Made by a program: the position numbers and the translations under genes. The notes beneath the pieces were generated by a model. The model searched no databases. It worked only from the letters and a program-made list of their open reading frames with translations, and was not told the DNA's origin. From Aquila chrysaetos chrysaetos (taxonomy: Eukaryota > Chordata > Aves > Accipitriformes > Accipitridae), in contig NC_044027.1 of assembly GCF_900496995.4 (NCBI RefSeq), positions 17,446,743-17,510,742 of the forward strand: 64,000 nt of DNA. Direction: 5' to 3'. This document shows, one piece after another, positions 1 through 15,500 of this stretch (its first letter is position 1; each line of letters starts with the position of its first letter).

Positions 1-1173
1 GAATTGTCTGCTTAAGGACCTCTGGCAGTTGCTGTGGCTTGCGAAGAATGTCTTAAACCTCATCCTGGGTTCATTTGCATGAGCTAATCCATGTAGCTCA
101 AGTGCTTTTGCTGAAGAAAATGGAGTCAGTTATTTAGGACATCCATCCCAACAGATGTAACTGATTTATTTTTAACCATACTATCTTTGGAAGCAACCGG
201 ATGCAGACTCTTGGTTCTAAGATGACTCCACACAGGGGGCACAGCTTCTGGAATTGGCATGACCAGGGGCAGGGGACCTAAGAAAAGCCTGCAGAAAGGT
301 GAAAATTTTTGTTTGTCTCTTTGATTTGATCTGGTTAGCTTATATATGTTGTGGGGTTGGTTTTTTTCTCCGCATCTGTAGCCAAGTGTACGGTATTCTG
401 TAAAATGCATAACAGGGACCAGTTAGGGGACTTGGGCAGTTTTGTGTAAGGATGGTGCTCCTGTGTTGGGCTTTTTTGGTCCTCCACAGCAAGATCTGTG
501 TGAATGTACTACTGTACATTTGAAGTGTAGAAACATTGCCTTTCAATAATTATTCTATAGGCCTTCTGTTACTAAGGGGGTAAATATCAATCTCTCACAC
601 CATATATTTGGCTGTTGAGACTGCTTGAAACAATCCCTTCCTTAACTCACTTGCCCTCCCCAGGGGTGATAAAACACTACCTGCCTTCATTAGAGGACAC
701 TTGAGTTGAAAATAATGGTCTAAGTACAGCTACTGTGTAATGCTTCACCAAAGTGATTAAGATGTCAAGCGAGTATACTAGGGAAGTATGCAGAGAAACT
801 ACAGCAAGTCAGATTGGTGCAGTTCCATTACCTCTGATTACAGTTAATTCCTTTTGTTTTTATTTTTCCAATTCAGTGAACTGTGAATAATTTGCTATTT
901 TTGAAGTAGTGTTGTCTTAAAGCTAAACATAACTACATGGACCAGTATGGCACTGGTAAAATCTAAGTACAGCTAATACTCAAAAACTTCATGGGCACAG
1001 ATCAGCTGGATCATTATCACCTTAGTACAGAAAACACCGTGCAAACAACTTGGAGGAAGTGCTGCTAACTATGCAACCTGTCCAAGACAGAGCTTCTGTT
1101 CTGCGGTACAAACATTTATGGCACTGACCTGTCTGTAGCCATCAGGTACTTGGATTTCCTTTCTTTTTAAAGG

Positions 1174-1185
1174 AATAAAAATAAA
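1174..1185 (+). terminator. Overlapping AATAAA poly(A) signals, plus strand
   Basis: Two AATAAA hexamers occur at 1174-1179 and 1180-1185. They could end a plus-strand transcript entering from the left, expected to be INPP5E by synteny. This is inference: no coding exon of that gene is visible in the window. Confidence 0.3.
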
Positions 1186-1674
1186 TTAATGCAATACCTT
1201 AAATGAGAACCAGCTCTTATTGCAGGGTTGTCCAAACTAGAGTTATTTGACTGTGTGATGCATGCTAACTGTTTGGGTGACCTGAGCCATTTGTCTTCAG
1301 CTGGAAAAGCGGGACAGATTTCTTTGGGATTGTTTGCATTGAGCAAACAAAGCACATTTCACCTGCCAGTTAAAGAAACCCAGCCATTAGCTGATGAATT
1401 TCAGAACTCTTACTACTGGCTCCAGTCATTTAGAGGTCTCTTTTATTTTCTTACAAACATACACAACTGAATAGGACTTCCACAAGAAGCAATGCAACCT
1501 GTTTTCTTCTAGTTGCATGAGGAAAGATGAGGACAAAGCAGGTGATAGCTGCCTCACAGTGTTCTGCTCCCGGTCTGATTGCTCCTTACAATGCACATCA
1601 AGCCAGTGAAGTGCTGCAAGGCAGCTGTCTACATTTTTAAGCCCATATGTTAGGGGATTATGTACATCAGATGC

Positions 1675-1680
1675 TTTATT
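1675..1680 (-). terminator. Candidate PMPCA poly(A) signal
   Basis: TTTATT on the plus strand gives AATAAA on the minus strand, about 1.1 kb past the PMPCA stop codon. Further AATAAA copies on the minus strand lie at 1442-1447 and 165-170, so the site actually used is uncertain. Confidence 0.3.
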
Positions 1681-2770
1681 TCCTCTCTTCTGGGTCTCCA
1701 TTTCTTCAGTGTATCAAATGCGTGGCACTTAGCTTTGTGTGAGTTGCTTTCAAGATCATGAGCTTTCTGAACATCATTTTGTTGATCCTGACTCCTAGCT
1801 GAGCTCCATCTCTGCTGAGGCTGACAATTGTGTCTTCTTTTTGCAAGGCCTCAAGTTCAGCTGTGTGACAATTTGAAGAAACTAGAGTGCAGTAGCAACT
1901 CCTTTAATAACTTCCTGTTTCTATACTAACTCTGGAGTAAAAGAATTTTTATTCTTTAGCATAGTTCACTTGCAAGTGAAAAACCTAAAGAATAGGATTG
2001 CTTTAATTCTAAGTGTCCATGTAGCATTATGCATAGTATCTCTGTATATGGACTCCCCAGAAACTGTTAGTTATGCCATAGGTCTACTTTCTTCTGAGCT
2101 CTAACAAAATTATGAAGTTGTTCCCAGATGTGATTTCTAGTAGTACTGCAAATGGTAAATGACACTGATGAAATGGATCCATGATGCTTGTACTGCAGGA
2201 AACTTGTTGCTTAACTTCACATGGATAATAACTAGTATTTTCTAATTCAGTTTGACCAACACTTTGTTCACCTTGGTAACTGCTATAAATATTCTTTGAA
2301 TTCAGCTATATGTAAGCCAAGCTCTTTAACAGGCCACCACATTCCTCAAACAAGGGCACACCCCAGGACCCCCAGTGTGACAGCCCCGCCTCTGCTGCTG
2401 ATTGATAGGATTAAGTGGTAACACACAGCAGTGACTGCCTTCTCAGATACACACTTTCAGTTGTAGTGATGATTATTTTGGCTTGCCCTTTTCTCCCCAG
2501 TGCCAAGAGAAGCCTGTATAAACCCATCTTCTCTTGTAACCTATTCAGAGGGTCAAAGTACTCATCCAGAGCCAGGGTAGGCCTTTAAGCCCGACATAAC
2601 GAGCCTTTTACGGACCAGTGTTCTGAAGCAGCTTTGTTCAGCTGTAGCATAGCTCCATGTTTGAACAGTATGCCTGGAAAGATGGGGGAAAGGGCTTGCA
2701 GCAACATTATAATCTCATAAATATATTAAAAAAGAAGCAAGTCTGTCAGACATGGGCAAGATGCACTGTT

Positions 2771-7556
<4,786 letters not shown>

Positions 7557-7831
7557 CTTGCCGTCAACCGGGAGCCTCGCTGCCGCCCGGCGCGGGGTCA
7601 CGTGCGTGCGGCGCAGGCGGCACTGCGCAGCCGCGGTGATTCCCGGGGAATGGATGGGCGGGGAAAGGGGGCGGGGAGGCGGGACCCGGGAGAGGCTGCG
7701 GTTGGGTGAGGTTGTGGTGACCGCTCGCTAATTGGTCCGTTCTGAAGGAAGGCGGGACCCGCTCTGAGGCGAGGCCCCGCCCCGCGGTCGGTAGTCGCCC
7801 GGGTAGCGGAGAGGGCGGAGGCGGGGCGGTC
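7557..7831. promoter_or_regulatory. Bidirectional CpG-island promoter of PMPCA and ENTR1
   Basis: Only 275 bp separate the divergent start codons, inside a CpG-rich block of roughly 7050-8350. No TATA box is seen. Elements visible: CACGTG E-box at 7599-7604, TGCGCA (NRF1-like half site) at 7624-7629, GC boxes near 7665-7683, and an inverted CCAAT box (ATTGG) at 7731-7735. A YY1-type element (AAGATGGCGG on the minus strand) overlaps the PMPCA initiator ATG at 7550-7559, as in many mitochondrial-protein genes. Transcription starts are not mapped here. Confidence 0.8.
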
Positions 7832-10800
7832 ATGGCGGCGGGTCCGGGTCCGGCCGAGCCCAACCCCTTCTCCTTCCGCGAGTTCGTCCGCAGCAAGGCG
7901 CGGAGCTGCGAGGAGGCGGGCGGTGCTCACCAGGTAGGGCCCGGGCGGAGGCGCGGCTGGGCCCCGCCGCGCTGAGGCGCCCGTCTCGCGCTCACCTCAG
8001 CCCCTCTGCTCTGTTCTCCCCTCCGCAGGCGGCGCGGCCCGGCCCGAGCCTTGGCCCCCTCTTATTCCCGGATCCGGCGCCGCCCGGAGAGGCGGAGGAC
8101 GACGAGGAGGAGGAATGGAGCGGGAGCTACCAGCCCTTGGTCGTGGAGCAGGCCCACCTCGCCGTCGCGGGCGCCGCCTCGCCCTCCGCCGGCTCCTTCT
8201 TCTGCGAGGGCGCGGGGCTGGCAGGCAGCGAGGACCCGAGCGTGGCCTGCCTCGGAGCCCCCCCCGGGGCCGGGCTTTCACTCCCTTCGGCAGCCCAGCT
8301 ACGAGGAGGTAAGCACCTCGGCCGACCTCCCGGCTCCTTTCTCAGGGCAGACGCAAACGCCGCCTGCGAGCTCCGTCTTCTGTCAAGCGAGCTCCGAGCT
8401 CGCGTATCAGGTTCTTAGAGAAACTTGGTGTCAAAGCATGCTGTCAGCAAGGGCTGCGCGATACGTGGCAGCTTGAGGGAGAGAAGCAGGTCTGAAAAGC
8501 TGCTCTGCAGCATGAGTCAGATCTAGCACCTTGTCTGTCCCGCTGCTTTTGGCGTGACCCAGGTGACTTGCTCATGTTCTTCCTCTTGAAGTCATGTTAA
8601 TTTAGAATTAACAGCATTCAATGAGTCGCTCTGCACTGGCTGTTCGGTGCCACGTTTCTGTGCCCCAGAGGGTTAGTGAAGTTAAGTGGTTTCGAGAGGG
8701 GAAAATCAGGTGTGAAAGTAAGCTTGAATGTAATAGAAAGTGCAAGATTTTCCAGCACTAGAGTTAAAGCTGAATATTTCTTCTGGTACTTGTCTTGAAG
8801 TGCTAGTAGTGTTGTGAAACCACACCCTCATTTCTAATGAGAATTTTTATTTTTTAGCTGAAAGAAGAGAATGCCAGTTTGAGAAGCAAGATCAATAAGC
8901 TTCAGATTTTCTCTGAAACTCAAGCAGACAAGTGCGTAAGCCACAATATGGGGGAAAGTAACCACATAAGCAAGGAGTTGTCTTAGAAGAGGTGCTCACT
9001 GGAAACAGTCAACGTCTTTAAAGAAGAAAAATGTAGTTGAAATCTATGCTATTTATTAAAAAGCTTTAACAAACCTGGTTTTCTTATTGAAAAAGGCTTG
9101 GAAAGTAAGTAGCAAGCTGGCATCTGATGAGTGTGTTTGTGTGGCTTACGCTTCATGCAGTTTAGGTGCTTAGTGAAAATGAGGGTAGGGCTTGACAGGA
9201 TGCATTTCATAAAGCTTTAGATTAACAAAATAATGAATCTTAATCTCTCTCCTTTGAAGCAAGAGAAGCATTTTTATTTTTGTTGGTAAGCAACTTGATA
9301 TTGGGAGACTTGAATTTCCTTAGGTTAAGCAACCCAGTGACTGATCTAGGGTGGCAATTTCTTAAGTTCCCATCTGAATCCTCTGCACTCTGCTGCTCCT
9401 CACAGTGAGGCAGCTGGTACTTCCATGGTGATGAGGTAACCATTTGTTTCAGAATTACCCTTATCTAGACTGATTGTGAACGACTGTGTTTTCTGTATGG
9501 CCTTTCTGCATTCAGCTGTATAGTTCCTGTTAATGCTAATGGATGTTGAACAAAGAAATCCCCTGAGCCACAGCCTAGAAGTGTAGTTCTGTGGGAAGAC
9601 TTCATTTTTCTTATAACATGAAAGAATGAGTTTCTTCCCTAGAATTTTCTTACTGAAGTATTTAATGTTACAAGTGCTTACTGTACATTGTCTCTTGTTT
9701 TTTAAGGATGAGGAAGCTTGAAAAGAAGCTTGAGGAAAACAAAATTAAAGAAGAAAAAGAAGCGCAAGATTTAGAAGCAATGGTGCAGCACGTGGAACAG
9801 AATCTCCAGCTGATGACTGTAAGTGTTGGTGTTTGCCATAGCAGCAGAAGCTTGCTCGCAGCTGGTGTAGTTCCATTCCTCTTCCTTCCTCCCCCAGGAG
9901 AGTGAGGGAAGCTGAAGTGATTGCTTCACCTGTGTGAGCACTAAACAGCTCTGGCATGGGTTCAGACTTTCCCCTTATAACAAGTCCCAGTCTAGAACTC
10001 CTTTCACTACCTAGAATAAGGGAGGTCTTTGCAGAAATACCATTTTCGGATTCATCACACCTTCAGTTGCTTTTTTGCAGCCTTCTGAAAACAGCTCCTA
10101 TATGAACTAAGAGCTGTTTTTCCTTCTTTCTCATTTATACTGAGTACCTTTTCCTCTTGTCCAAGAAAAAAAAAAAATATGTCCAGAAGTGATGAATGGC
10201 ACTTGAAGATATCAGAAAGGAAAAATGGGGAGGAGAGGAGACAGCTGATCAACCATGACTGCGGGCACTATCCCCATCTCGTAAAGCATTCAGAACACAA
10301 GGTGGTATAATGCAAACCACATCGCTTTAAGTTATGTCCTGGAATCGTGCATTCCTACGTAGGTCGAACAGCCTGCTGTGTCCTAAGCACTGCTATGGTA
10401 TAAATAATCTTTATTCTATTTCAGAAACGGGCTGTTAAAGCAGAAAACAATGCTACAAAACTGAAACAGGAAAATGCGCTGCTTCAGGTAGGAAGCAGTA
10501 TTCTTAAGGCCTTGCTGAATGTCCTGGGGCTGAAAGCATACATCTTGAAATTGAACCTATAAAAAAGATATTGAAAAATCTTAACTACGCCTCACTTTTC
10601 CTAGTGAATGCCAGAGAAGATGTTCTAGACTAGAACATTTCAGCCCTACGCAGACTGTTAACTTCATCTCTGTGACATGTGGCACTTCAGTTACAATTTT
10701 GCTGAAGTTTCATGTGACGTGTTCGATTTTGGGGACCTGTGAATGCTGTAAGGCAACAGGGCAAATGGGTGTTTAGCTGTAGGAAAGTGCCTGGCAGAGA

Positions 10801-11832
10801 AGGGAGAGAAGCTTGACAGATATTAGAGACAGCTCAGCAGAGCCTGCGTAGTTAGATGATAGCATCCATGTCGGGTAGCAGCTTCCATCACCGCTGTCGG
10901 AGCTGGGGTACGCCACTGTTACAACACTGGATTGGTTCTGTGAAACAAGCAGACATTAAAATGCTGTGTACGTTTTCAGTTTTAATAAAGGCTTCTAAGT
11001 TGTAGTTTTCTGTCAGAGACTGCTCTCCAGAGCAGGGAAGACATTCTCTCTAGGCAGTCTGGTTACGGGATCTATTCATTAGCTGCTGTAGCTAATAAAC
11101 TGCTGTACGAATGTGTTCATTAGTTGCTTTAGTTGTAAAGTATCTAGCAGAGTTTTGTAGTTATTTTCATGTAAAGTGTTTGTTTCCTCCCTAGGTTCAG
11201 CTGAAGAATTACAAGACAGAGAATGAAGCCTTGAGGTCGGGCCAGTCGGCGAGTCTGGCTGTGGTGAAACAAAATGCAGACCTTGCCTTACAGAACCTTC
11301 TCACGGTTATAACAAACTCCCGGTCTTTGATCAAGTGAGTTGTTTTAAGATGACTCTCCTAACGCTACCCCTGATGCTTGCCTAAATACTGAGGTCACAA
11401 CTACACGTCCCCAGTGGGTTTTTTAGGATTGAAACTCGGGTTCTGGTATTCTGTATGCCAGATCAGCTAGTCCACGTTCTTACTTACCTGCAACGTGTTT
11501 TCCTCCAAGTTTAGGTAATAAAAATAACTAGAATGTGTAAGTCCTATTTTTTTACTTAATGTAAAGCCATTATACTTAGGATCTCTATGTCTCTTACGCT
11601 TCACTTCAAGAAGTGAAGTCTTCAGTCCAGATAAACTGCTTCTTGAAAAATCACGTTGCACGGGTAAACACCAAAACGCTGCCTGGCTACTTCATCCTCT
11701 CCTCCTCAGTCTAACGCTGTCTCTCTCCCATGTTCCAGGCAGCTGGTCTCCGGAGCAGAATCGCTGCAGCTCGTCGCTGATCTCCTTAAATCAATAGACA
11801 GAATTTCTGAAGTGTCAGAAGACGGACAGTGA
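7832..11832 (+). CDS. ENTR1: Endosome-associated trafficking regulator 1, 7 coding exons
   Basis: ENTR1 (SDCCAG3) is a coiled-coil protein of endosomes, centrosome and midbody, known to act in receptor recycling, cytokinesis and cilia. Exons: 7832-7933, 8029-8308, 8858-8931, 9707-9818, 10425-10487, 11195-11334, 11739-11832. Exon 1 carries the family motif NPFSFREF at residues 11-18. Exons 3-6 encode the conserved coiled coil (LKEENASLRSKINKL onward), and exon 7 ends in the conserved KSIDRISEV. The exon 3 donor is GTGCGT, required by the frame. Exon 2 is 280 bases, one too many: its first part matches the family in one frame and its end (HSLRQPSYEE) in another, with a C8 run at 8258-8265 between them. 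One C fewer gives 287 aa. The human protein is about 435 aa, the extra mostly N-terminal, so an upstream exon may be absent or unrecognised. Start chosen at the first ATG in good context (GGTCATGG). Confidence 0.93.
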
Positions 11833-12071
11833 CTCAAACAAAACTGAGAACTTTGCTTTCATGCGGAAACCATTACTTCAAAGTTAATTTCTGATACTCA
11901 ACCTCGTTACGACGTGCGAAGCTGTTAGCGCTGCTGCAGAACCAGCTTTCCCATCTCTACCTGCCGCGTGGCCGTGGCCGCCCCGGGTTGCTAAAACCCA
12001 AAGGGACAAGAGTACGCACCTTTTCCTGCTAGGCCGGGACCACGGCCCTGCCTCCCCTTGCATCCCGTGCT

Positions 12072-12131
12072 CCCGTGAGCACCCCACGTTTTGGCCGGGA
12101 CCCCGTGAGCACCCCACGTTTTGGCTGGGAC
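12072..12131. repeat. 30-bp tandem duplication upstream of SNAPC4
   Basis: Two near-identical 30-bp units (12072-12101 and 12102-12131) both read CCCGTGAGCACCCCACGTTT and continue TTGGCYGGGA; they differ by only one or two C/T changes. They lie about 430-480 bp before the SNAPC4 start codon. Confidence 0.9.
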
Positions 12132-12360
12132 TCCCCTTGCCGTTCTCTCCCCATCATGGCGGAGGGAAAAGGGCTGGCGGTGGGCGGTTCACGCAGGGTG
12201 TCGAGTCCCCGAGGTTGTGGCGGGGCTCGGCCTCCGCAGGCGGTCTGTAACCCTCGTCCCGGCCGCTGTGTAACGGGTTTTGCGGAGCCATTAAAGGCCG
12301 CGGAGGCGGCGGCACAGCCGGTGTGCGGTACCGGGGAGGGGAGCGGGGACCCGGCAGCGC

Positions 12361-12555
12361 CCTCTCGCCGACCACGTGCGTCAGCCCCGCCCCGCCGCGG
12401 CATCGGCGGCGCTCTCGATTGGCTGGGAGGGTGTCACGTGCGGAGGGGCTCAGCTGACCGAGGTGCCCAGCCGTGATTGGGCGGAGGGAGAGGGGGCGGG
12501 GCCCGTGGCAAGGCTGTGCGGCGCAGGCCGGGGAGGCGGCAGCGGTGCCGCCGCC
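12361..12555 (+). promoter_or_regulatory. SNAPC4 CpG-island promoter
   Basis: CpG-rich, TATA-less sequence directly before the SNAPC4 start. It holds two CACGTG E-boxes (12373-12378 and 12435-12440), two inverted CCAAT boxes (ATTGG at 12418-12422 and 12476-12480) and a GC box (GGGGGCGGGG at 12492-12501). The ordered repetition of E-box and CCAAT suggests a housekeeping promoter of USF/MYC plus NF-Y type (inference). Confidence 0.7.
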
Positions 12556-15500
12556 ATGTCCCGCTGGCCGGGCCCGGCCGGGGCTCGCCGCCCCTCCGGC
12601 GCTGAGGCCGCGCTGTCCCCCGCGGCCCTCGACCTGAACGCGGAACGGGAGAAGATCCGGCGGGAGATCGAGGAGCTGGAGCGGAGCCTGGAGCCCGGCG
12701 GGGCCGGCATCGAGGTGGCCGTGTCCGATTCCAGCCTCAGCTCCGGCACGGGTACGGCGGGGCGCGGGCTCGCCCCTCTCCGACCTCCCCCGGTGCTTCT
12801 GCATTAAGTTACTGCTCTGGCTCTTGAGATGCGTGTCGGGAGAGAGGCTTGCGTGGGGTTTTTATATTGACGGCACCGTTTCTGCCGGGCGCTGCGCACA
12901 GAGGGTGCTGGGAGCGAATTTTGGAGCACTTGAGGCGAGGCGTCTCCTCGAGGCTTTCCTTAGCAAGCGTCCTTGCAGGAGAAGCCTCTTGCGCCGGTGT
13001 TTTGCATATTTTCATGATGAAACTAGCGGGGAAGGTTGAGAGCGCCATCACACCTTCTGATGGACGTTTCTAGTTGGGGAGGGTGGTAATGCGCTGATTC
13101 ATGAAAGGTAACAGCACACCAAATATTGCCGATAGTTAAATCGCAGCCGTTTCCACGCCGTGTGAATGGACAACACAAACTCTCCTGTGTGAGCCGCTGC
13201 ATTTTGCAGCCTGCCTGCACCTCCTAAAATTGATTTTTGTCAAAGCAGAGAGGGGGTGGTAATAGTTCGTGTATCTATACCTATGGTGGCTGTCACAGTC
13301 GCTTCATCCACCTGTGTTTTGATCACAGAAGTCTGAATAAGGTATGCCAGAATTCTGCAGCCATGCTGAATGCAAAACCAAATACTGCTGAAGAGTGTGG
13401 AAGGGCTGTGAGGTCCTTTCAAAGTTTATGGGTTCTGTTGGGTTGGAATGTTCACTTGGCTGCACACTGGAGCCTGTAATTTGCCATGATGTGTAGGACC
13501 AAGATGCAGCTTGAGTGTTGCTGTTGTTATCAGGAGCTGCTCTTTTTTCCTACTCTAGAACAAAAAAGTGCATCCGTGGAGTATAACTAAATATCATTTT
13601 TACTTGACAGTGTTGGCAGTATTCAAAAACTCTAATGGTCATTATGTGGTGCTTTATTCTGTATGCTTTAATTGAAAAGTCTTTCGTTCTGAAGCTTCTT
13701 TATCTCACTGCAATCAACATTTTTGTATTTTTGTTGTCTGACAGATGATGGTGAAGATGATGACTCGGATTCTCATCCTGAAATGGTAACCATTTTCTCT
13801 TTAAGCATATCTTTCCATCTGTCTATTGAAGGCAGCAGGAGGAAGGGAATTTTCACTCTGTTCTGGGGAAATCTAGGCAGCTGGCTTGACTCTGTAGCTC
13901 GGGAAGGATTAATAATAGACCTGGAGGTTTAGTTATTCCTGCCTGGGACTTTGTTATTCATGTGTAATAGAGAGACTTCTTCATGTGAAAACAAATGACA
14001 GGGATCAGAGGCCTCACTGCTTTAGCGCTTGCTGATCTCTGTCACTGGAAACACACCAGCTTCTGGGGAGGTCGCAGGGCAATTGCACATGAGAAAGAAA
14101 TCATCAGCTTGTGATCAAGAAATCTTTTACTTCTCTGTACCTGAAGAATACTGGATTTGTACATGAGGGAAAAATTACTTCTAAGACTTTTTATAATCTG
14201 TTTACTTTTGGTGTTGTTTTAAACATAGTATTTTTTCAGCCTTCATATAGAAAACATTTAGCAGAGAAACGTCTTAACAGCTGTATAGCACAGGGAAGGA
14301 GAAGCTAGCTTGTGAAGACAGATCTGCTGGTGCAGGTTGGACCCAGGTGCAGAGCACTTTTGTGAAACAGTCAGAGCGCTGCTTTGTGTCTGAAGCATGT
14401 GGTAGTAAATCATGTAAGGGAAGAATTGCTTCAGTGGAAGCAGAAATGAGGTGGAAATTTGAAGGGGTGGTTCTGAAGTACAGATTTAGCAGGTAAGATA
14501 GCTCCCGTGTAAAGTACTACTATTTTGCAGTTTACTTACAGTTTTGCAGTTGATGGCACAAGACCAAGTGTTGGCAGGGTTTGGAGTCAGACTTTGGTTC
14601 AAATAGGAGTAGGCTGAACTAATGAACAGGGCGAAGGGGAGCTAGGCAAGGCTGGTAATTCTGCCTCTGGGAGCATTCAAAACAACTGCCAGGGAGAGAC
14701 ATACTGTTATGTGCCTCCAAATCTTTTGAAAATCAGTTTTGTAAGATAATGGAAGTATTGAGTTACAAAAATAATTATGTTACATATGTCCTTTTAAAGT
14801 AAGCATTTTTCTCTCTTCTCCCCCTCCCCGCCCCAAATGCCTTGTTTGCTTCAAGGAAATGGAAAGAGAAGATGACAGTAGCGATGATGATATTGAAAGT
14901 AGTCTGCCACAGGATCCAGAAACATGTCTCCAGATGAACCATGTGTACCAGGAAGTTATCCAGGAAAAGATTGAGGAAGTCGAGCTTCTCATTGCACAAA
15001 ACAAAGAACAGCAGGTGAGTGAAACAGGAGTAAAATGTTCATTCCTATGCTTTTCTGAGTTGCCATTTGCCATCTTCCCCTGCCCATCAAGCCCAGTAAA
15101 ACTTTCTAGGCCATTCCTAATCCATCACAGGTACTAGTGGAATCAGCTGCAGTAGTCATAGTCCCTTATTTGTATGCTGGTGCAGTGCTCAGCTTGCTTG
15201 GCCAGGAACCAGGTTCATTTTCTTCATGGCAGTTCAAACCAATGATGGTTCCATGCTTTCTTATCACCAGAAATGCTACCACTAGGGTACTTTATATCTT
15301 ATATTTTAGCTTGTTGTAGCAAGTTAGGTTTTTTTAATAATCTGCAGCGTACTGTACAGACTTAGGAAGTTACAAATCCTGTCTTTAACATGTACACTGA
15401 TGTACAGTCTCTTGCTGCAAATTTGAACCCTGCCTGGGGTGTTTGTGGAGGCTCAGCCGCTGCCCTCTGAAATTAGGAATTTGAAGGAGACACTGATACC

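Larger units (their letters stand above)
1..2770. other. Non-coding stretch downstream of PMPCA, probably converging 3' ends
   Basis: No open frame here looks like a real protein; the longest are under 105 codons and match nothing I recognise. The stretch lies past the PMPCA stop codon (minus strand), so part of it must be PMPCA 3' UTR. In the human locus the next gene is INPP5E, which would converge on PMPCA from the left (established synteny), so its 3' UTR may also lie here, but I see no INPP5E coding exon. Possible poly(A) signals for both directions are listed separately. Simple AT-rich sequence otherwise; no transposon identified. Confidence 0.6.
11833..12555 (+). other. ENTR1 3' UTR grading into the SNAPC4 promoter island
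   Basis: The ENTR1 stop and the SNAPC4 start are 723 bp apart. No AATAAA follows ENTR1; the only close variant is an ATTAAA at about 12291-12296, already inside the CpG-rich block, so the ENTR1 3' end may overlap the SNAPC4 promoter. A 30-bp tandem duplication lies at 12072-12131. Open frames on both strands here (up to 216 codons) are GC-rich chance frames. Confidence 0.6.

Noticed and set aside
12376-12555. In-frame ATG at 12376 as the SNAPC4 start
   Set aside because: It falls inside the promoter elements and would add 60 residues absent from the human protein; the ATG at 12556 has the better context.
12154-12804. Minus-strand open frame of 216 codons
   Set aside because: Antisense to the SNAPC4 promoter and exon 1 in GC-rich DNA; shadow frame.
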